Virus record (IMG/VR): IMGVR_UViG_3300036857_000174
Coordinates: 1-21,949 of that record
Reading direction: 5' to 3' (one strand)
Source of the DNA: a virus
DNA: 21,949 nt
Part shown: positions 19,123 through 21,949 of the stretch, in pieces
Position numbering within the stretch: the stretch's first letter is position 1
Layout: each line of letters begins with the position of its first letter
Program-made: the position numbers and the translations under genes
The notes under the pieces: model-generated
The model's input: the letters and a program-made list of their open reading frames with translations, nothing else
Database searches by the model: none
What the model was told of the DNA's origin: nothing

Positions 19123-20568
19123 CTAGAACGCCACCCAATCGGGTGCCACCGGCCGCGCCGGCGCATTGAGCACCGCGTGCCGCGCCAGCACGAGCACGTA
19201 CGCCGCGTCCACATCGGCCGCCGGTGAGCGCCGGCGGAGCACACCATCCGCGGTCACCGCGCCCATGTGCGAGCTCGTCATCGGATCGGCGGGATGGACG
19301 AGCGTGCGCGCAATCACGCTCTCGTGAAACGCGTTGGTGGCGCGGATGAGATCGGCCGGCCCGATCGGGAGCACCGGCACCTCGGTGCCCTCGAGCGCAC
19401 GCAGCGCGGCCGCCTCCGCGGCCGAACGTGCGACCACCGCCACCGCGGTCGGAGACCACCGGCCCACGAGCTCGGCGAGGCGCTCCGCCGCACGCGGCAA
19501 TACCGGCCCATCGATCGCCACGTAGCCGGCCACCGCCTCGAGGTGCACGCGGCCATCGGGCCGGCGGTACGCCACACCGATCGTGGCATGGCGGAGCTCG
19601 GGCCCCGCATCGAGCGCGAAACACACCGCCGCACCATCGGGCACGCTCGCGTGCGGCTCGGTAGTCGCATCCCACGTGCCGGCCGGCAACCATGGGCGGA
19701 GGCTCGCCACGCGCCGACATAGCACCTCGGTCTCGAATACCTCGGGATCATCGTGCGCCGCTTCACTCGCGATGGTCTCCGCGGAGATGAGGTACCCGAG
19801 CGCGGGATTGGACTGTTGCCACGCTCGAGGATCGGTGCGTGCGAGCTCACGCTCGGCCGACCACTCGAACCAAGCGCTATCCGTCGCCGCTTGCGTTTGC
19901 GCCGCGAGCCGGCCTTGCGCCGCGAGCGAATCGAGCACCACCGAACCATCATCACCCTCGTTACTGATGGCCCACACTTGCGAGCTCGGCCGAGCGCGGC
20001 GCGTTTTCTCGAGCGCCGCCCAACCGGACCATTCCCGATACTCGCGGAGCTCATCGAGGATCACGAGATCCGCGTGCAACCCGCGGCCACCGCGCCGCGT
20101 CGCGCTCACCACCTTGTAACGGTGCGCGCCAATCCAAAACGCCTCGCGGCCATTGGTCCGGCACACATCGTGAACCTCGAGCTCGGCATCGAGCGCGAGC
20201 TCGAGCGCCTCGCGCCACGCATCGAGCGCCACATCTCGGTTTTGCGATGCGGCGAGCACGTTCTCACCAAAGAGCGCCATACCCGCGAGCGCGCGCACAC
20301 CCACGAGCGTGGTCTTTCCGTTCTGCCGGCCGACCATCACACCCACCGTGCGCGTGCTCCACCGGCCCTCGGCCCACACCAACCCGTGGCGGATCGTCCA
20401 CTCTTGCCATGGCAGGAGCTCGAGCCCGAGCCGATCGCGTGCGAACCGCACCACGAGCCCACCCTTGGAGAGCCCGCGCGGCCGAGCGGTGGCGATTCTC
20501 GGCACGCTCGAGCCGAGGAGCTCGAGCTCGGCCGAGGCTCGGTGGGTCCGCTCGAGAGTGGTCATCAT
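19123..20568 (-). CDS. terL: Terminase large subunit, 481 aa
   Basis: The ATPase-nuclease motor that packages DNA into the head. Walker A is GRQNGKTT (80-87), Walker B is LVILDE (168-173). An adenine-binding LPWQEWTIRHGLVW segment lies at 52-65. A nuclease domain begins near FALDAGPELRHATIG. It belongs to the Terminase_1 type with HK97-like motifs. Start at ATG 20568 (a second ATG at 20565). An N-terminal extension into the repeat region upstream is rejected. No obvious ribosome-binding site precedes it. Confidence 0.95.
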   Translation of the reverse strand: MMTTLERTHRASAELELLGSSVPRIATARPRGLSKGGLVVRFARDRLGLELLPWQEWTIRHGLVWAEGRWSTRTVGVMVGRQNGKTTLVGVRALAGMALFGENVLAASQNRDVALDAWREALELALDAELEVHDVCRTNGREAFWIGAHRYKVVSATRRGGRGLHADLVILDELREYREWSGWAALEKTRRARPSSQVWAISNEGDDGSVVLDSLAAQGRLAAQTQAATDSAWFEWSAERELARTDPRAWQQSNPALGYLISAETIASEAAHDDPEVFETEVLCRRVASLRPWLPAGTWDATTEPHASVPDGAAVCFALDAGPELRHATIGVAYRRPDGRVHLEAVAGYVAIDGPVLPRAAERLAELVGRWSPTAVAVVARSAAEAAALRALEGTEVPVLPIGPADLIRATNAFHESVIARTLVHPADPMTSSHMGAVTADGVLRRRSPAADVDAAYVLVLARHAVLNAPARPVAPDWVAF

Positions 20569-20582
20569 CGGCCGAGCTCGGA

Positions 20583-20641
20583 GGTGTTCGTAGCACGTTT
20601 GCGCCGGTGGCGGCCGCCGCTGTTCGTGGCGCAAACGTGCC
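20583..20641. repeat. First repeat pair of the packaging-site candidate
   Basis: TGTTCGT begins at 20585 and 20621, 36 bases apart. In addition GCACGTTTGCGCC (20593-20605) and GGCGCAAACGTGC (20628-20640) are perfect 13-base inverted repeats with 22 bases between them. The elements are therefore direct at one end and inverted at the other. A protein dimer or tetramer could bridge them. Confidence 0.65.
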
Positions 20642-20707
20642 GGCGCGGTCGGCACGATCGTGGCTTGCGCCCTCGGAGGGAAACGGAGAGGAGGGACGCA
20701 GGGTGCG

Positions 20708-20737
20708 CGGGCCGGTGCCGGCCCGAAAAAACGGGCC
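20708..20737. repeat. GC palindrome and A6 tract at the centre of the packaging-site candidate
   Basis: CGGGCCGG (20708-20715) and CCGGCCCG (20718-20725) pair with a two-base gap. AAAAAA follows (20726-20731), then CGGGCC (20732-20737), which can also pair back to GGCCCG. It lies midway between the two repeat pairs. It could be the cut site of a cos or a bent spacer. As a leftward terminator the T-tract would lie on the wrong side of the first hairpin. Confidence 0.5.
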
Positions 20738-20757
20738 CCGTCTCACCCATCACCCCA

Positions 20758-20814
20758 TGTTCGTGCCTCGTTTGTGCCATCACCCCCCGGTGGTGTTCGT
20801 AGCACGCTTGAGTC
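20758..20814. repeat. Second repeat pair of the packaging-site candidate
   Basis: TGTTCGT begins at 20758 and 20794, again 36 bases apart. GGTGTTCGTAGCACG (20792-20806) is identical to 20583-20597 in the first pair, and the next four bases differ only once. The fourth element runs two bases into the end of the zinc-ribbon gene. Confidence 0.65.
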
Positions 20815-20941
20815 ATGTGGAGCGGCGGCCGCGTCCACATGCTGCGCACACCCATCGGAGCGCGGGCCCGTAGCGCGCCCATCGGGTGGGTGGTGCGGTG
20901 CCGCATCGTGCGCATGTGAGGTGCGGTGGCTTGGTCACCAT
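20813..20941 (-). CDS. Small zinc-ribbon protein, 42 aa
   Basis: ATG 20941 (reading ATGGTGA) overlaps the HNH stop; GTG at 20938 gives a tighter GTGA overlap. The protein is little more than a zinc ribbon: LTCARCG in the first third and VCAACG near the end, with Arg and Trp between and a basic GRGRRST tail. Four Cys in two CxxC pairs should hold one zinc. It lies between the HNH endonuclease and the packaging-site candidate, directly before terminase, so a DNA-binding part of the packaging machinery is conceivable. Its small size makes the call moderate. Confidence 0.62.
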   Translation of the reverse strand: MVTKPPHLTCARCGTAPPTRWARYGPALRWVCAACGRGRRST

Positions 20942-21186
20942 TGCCTCGAGGTGGCGGGCACTTGCGCCGGCCGTTGCCGGCGGCGGCTGTTGCACTCGAG
21001 GTGTGCGGCTCGGAGGTTGCGTGGCTCATCGGTGCCGCCGTAAATGCGTGGGATCACGTGATCCACGCTGTTGGCGCCACGCTTGCCGCAGAGCCAACAC
21101 ACATGATCGTCACGGGTGAGGATCATGCGGCGGAGTACCTCGGCGCGGCGGGTACCGCCACGCTCACTCCATTGGCTCGCCATCAC
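20935..21186 (-). CDS. HNH endonuclease, 83 aa
   Basis: The sequence shows CWLCG (C30, C33), then VDHVIPR (D42, H43), then NLRAAHLECN (N57, H62, C65): the zinc-bound HNH (beta-beta-alpha metal) nuclease pattern. The start is GTG 21186, overlapping the upstream stop, or the ATG that follows. HNH proteins encoded next to terminase assist cleavage at cos in HK97-like phages. The position here, two genes upstream of terminase and beside the repeat region, fits that role. A homing endonuclease is less likely because the gene is integrated in the operon by overlaps on both sides. Confidence 0.88.
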   Translation of the reverse strand: MMASQWSERGGTRRAEVLRRMILTRDDHVCWLCGKRGANSVDHVIPRIYGGTDEPRNLRAAHLECNSRRRQRPAQVPATSRQW

Positions 21187-21419
21187 CCGTGCCGTGCGGC
21201 CTTGCCGCGCAAGAGCTCGAGCGCGTAGCCGAGCTCCTCGAGCGCCTCGGCGAGATCGGGTCTCGTCGCATCGTCCGGGTAGGCGCGGCCGGTGATCTCA
21301 TCGAGCGCACGCTCGCACGCATCGGTTGCGTTCTCCACGTGGGTGAGCACCATCGAGAGATCGGGTGCGAGCGCGTACGCGATGCGGCGGCCGAGGCTCG
21401 GGCGCGGATGGTCGGTCAT
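21183..21419 (-). CDS. Hypothetical helical protein, 78 aa
   Basis: ATG 21419 overlaps the upstream stop as ATGA, and the TGA overlaps the HNH start. The product is predicted almost fully helical: SLGRRIAYALAPDLSMVLTHVENATDACERALDEI, then a short loop and DLAEALEELGYALELLRGK. No catalytic residues, metal sites or membrane span are seen. As no small terminase is recognisable, this or a neighbouring small gene might fill that role, but the sequence does not show it. Confidence 0.65.
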   Translation of the reverse strand: MTDHPRPSLGRRIAYALAPDLSMVLTHVENATDACERALDEITGRAYPDDATRPDLAEALEELGYALELLRGKAARHG

Positions 21420-21655
21420 CTCGAGCGCTTGGGTGTGTGGTGTCGGGTTGCGATCGATGGCCATTTGCGATTGACCGCGCGCTCGACCTTCGCGTAGGTG
21501 CCGCCGGTGTGTGACTGCGCGGCGCGTGCGAGCGCGTTGCGGGCTCGTTTCTTGGTGTCGATCGGGTATGCCTTGCGGCCTTTGCCACCTACGCTCGAGC
21601 TCGGCCCGTAGACGTAGCTCCCGCGCGGTAGCGCCTTGCGTTGGGTTGCTCTCAT
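21416..21655 (-). CDS. Small basic protein with capsid-associated-type motif, 79 aa
   Basis: GGAGG lies eight bases before the ATG at 21655 and fixes the start. The protein is basic (Lys/Arg through the length). It carries KGRKAYPIDTKKRARNALARAAQ...AKVERAVNRKWPSI, a pattern also seen as a short C-terminal module in phage structural and hypothetical proteins (AYPIDT, ALARAAQ and RAVxRKxP parts). What the module does is not established to my knowledge. The high charge suggests nucleic acid binding. Confidence 0.68.
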   Translation of the reverse strand: MRATQRKALPRGSYVYGPSSSVGGKGRKAYPIDTKKRARNALARAAQSHTGGTYAKVERAVNRKWPSIATRHHTPKRSR

Positions 21656-21665
21656 CGGTTGCCTC

Positions 21666-21949
21666 CTAGCACGCGCTCCAATTCGCGCAGCCGGCACCAC
21701 CGGCCCACACTTGGCGGGCGCGCTCATCTTGCACCGCCTCGGGTGCGTCACTTGCGTGCGCGTACCCACCGAACCCCGCCCACGTGCCATCGATGAATTG
21801 CCATTTGCCCGAGGCGCTCGAGCTCGGGTTCTCCGCGCGTAGGTCGCCGCGGCTCTCGCGCATCATCACGTAGCAGGGTGGGAGATCACCGCCGCATCGG
21901 CCCGAGCTCGAGCTCGTGGTGCGCGCCGGCGCCGGCGCATCGGGTGGTG
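21666..21949 (-). CDS. Transglycosylase, Rpf-like, catalytic part (continues at 407-1)
   Basis: This piece holds the C-terminal catalytic domain of the 187-residue protein whose start is at 407 in the left copy. The visible domain begins with CYVMMRESRGDLRAENPSSSASG, with E125 of the joined protein as the probable catalytic acid. GKWQFIDGTWAGFGGY follows, and the domain ends in AGGAGCANWSAC. The ESxG and (K/L)(W/F)QF(I/L)xxTW patterns are those of Rpf and lytic-transglycosylase-like domains that cleave peptidoglycan glycan strands. Three or four Cys may form disulfides outside the cell. Stop TAG at 21666. A truncated start at 21869 is an artefact of the linear cut. Confidence 0.88.
   Translation of the reverse strand, partial: PPDAPAPARTTSSSSGRCGGDLPPCYVMMRESRGDLRAENPSSSASGKWQFIDGTWAGFGGYAHASDAPEAVQDERARQVWAGGAGCANWSAC
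21823..21949. repeat. Terminal direct repeat, right copy (circular closure)
   Basis: Identical to positions 1-127. Joining the two copies restores an uninterrupted transglycosylase gene with a proper start and stop, which would not be expected for an accidental repeat. Confidence 0.93.

Larger units (their letters stand above)
20569..20812. other. Packaging-site (cos/pac) candidate region
   Basis: This is the longest gene-free stretch in the structural operon, directly upstream of terminase. It contains four related 21-base elements beginning TGTTCGT, a perfect GC hairpin with an A6 tract, and a purine-rich tract (20675-20696). The elements come as two pairs, each with a 36-base repeat distance, on either side of the hairpin. 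Phage cos and pac sites usually lie beside terminase genes and contain terminase-binding repeats. No gene is seen here. Confidence 0.6.

Noticed and set aside
20569-20655. 29-residue N-terminal extension of the large terminase
   Set aside because: It would translate the first repeat pair; the ATG pair at 20568/20565 gives a normal terminase start.

Overview
The window is the complete genome of a small temperate tailed phage (siphovirus type) with very high GC. Bases 1-127 are repeated exactly at 21823-21949, so the molecule closes into a circle of 21,822 unique bases. One gene, a resuscitation-factor-like transglycosylase, runs across the junction. The host is probably an actinobacterium. The evidence is the high GC, a TTGTCCACA-type DnaA box, a resuscitation-promoting-factor-like wall enzyme, an actinophage-like gene complement and an attachment site that copies the 5' half of a tRNA-Leu(CAA) gene. 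The host order cannot be told from the sequence.

Almost every gene lies on the minus strand; only the repressor is on the plus strand. Read leftward from the divergent control region near 5100-5200, the order is as follows. First comes a recombination and replication block (5102 down to about 404): an excisionase-type HTH protein with a histone-H1-like tail, a RecB/Cas4-type exonuclease, a RecT-like annealing protein, several small unknowns, two small PD-(D/E)XK nucleases and a DNA methyltransferase. A candidate replication origin is embedded in the gene at 2264-2665. Crossing the circle junction, the order continues with the transglycosylase, small genes, an HNH endonuclease, a zinc ribbon, and a non-coding packaging-site candidate with paired repeats (20583-20814). 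Next are the large terminase, portal, prohead protease and HK97-type capsid. The connector, neck and tail genes follow, with a -1 frameshifted tail chaperone and a 560-residue tape measure. The operon ends with tail-tip and fibre proteins and a lysis cassette closed by a collagen-like secreted protein and a strong hairpin (7448-7489).

The segment 5103-7447 is the lysogeny module. It holds the divergent promoters with palindromic operators, the HTH repressor, a small coiled-coil gene, a tyrosine integrase and attP (7025-7361). Sequence elements of the operator region recur upstream of the integrase and around attP. This suggests that one regulator touches both sites, or that integrase and repressor sites are interleaved. 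Junctions between minus-strand genes are mostly ATGA or GTGA overlaps, so the leftward genes look like one translationally coupled transcription unit of about 19 kb. I see no convincing internal promoter.

No polymerase, helicase or primase is encoded, so replication must lean on the host. The most unusual points are: the attP carrying a 5' rather than a 3' tRNA half; the probably leaderless early promoter with an operator between its -35 and -10; the origin candidate inside a coding gene; the paired repeats beside terminase; and the collagen-like protein in the lysis cassette.
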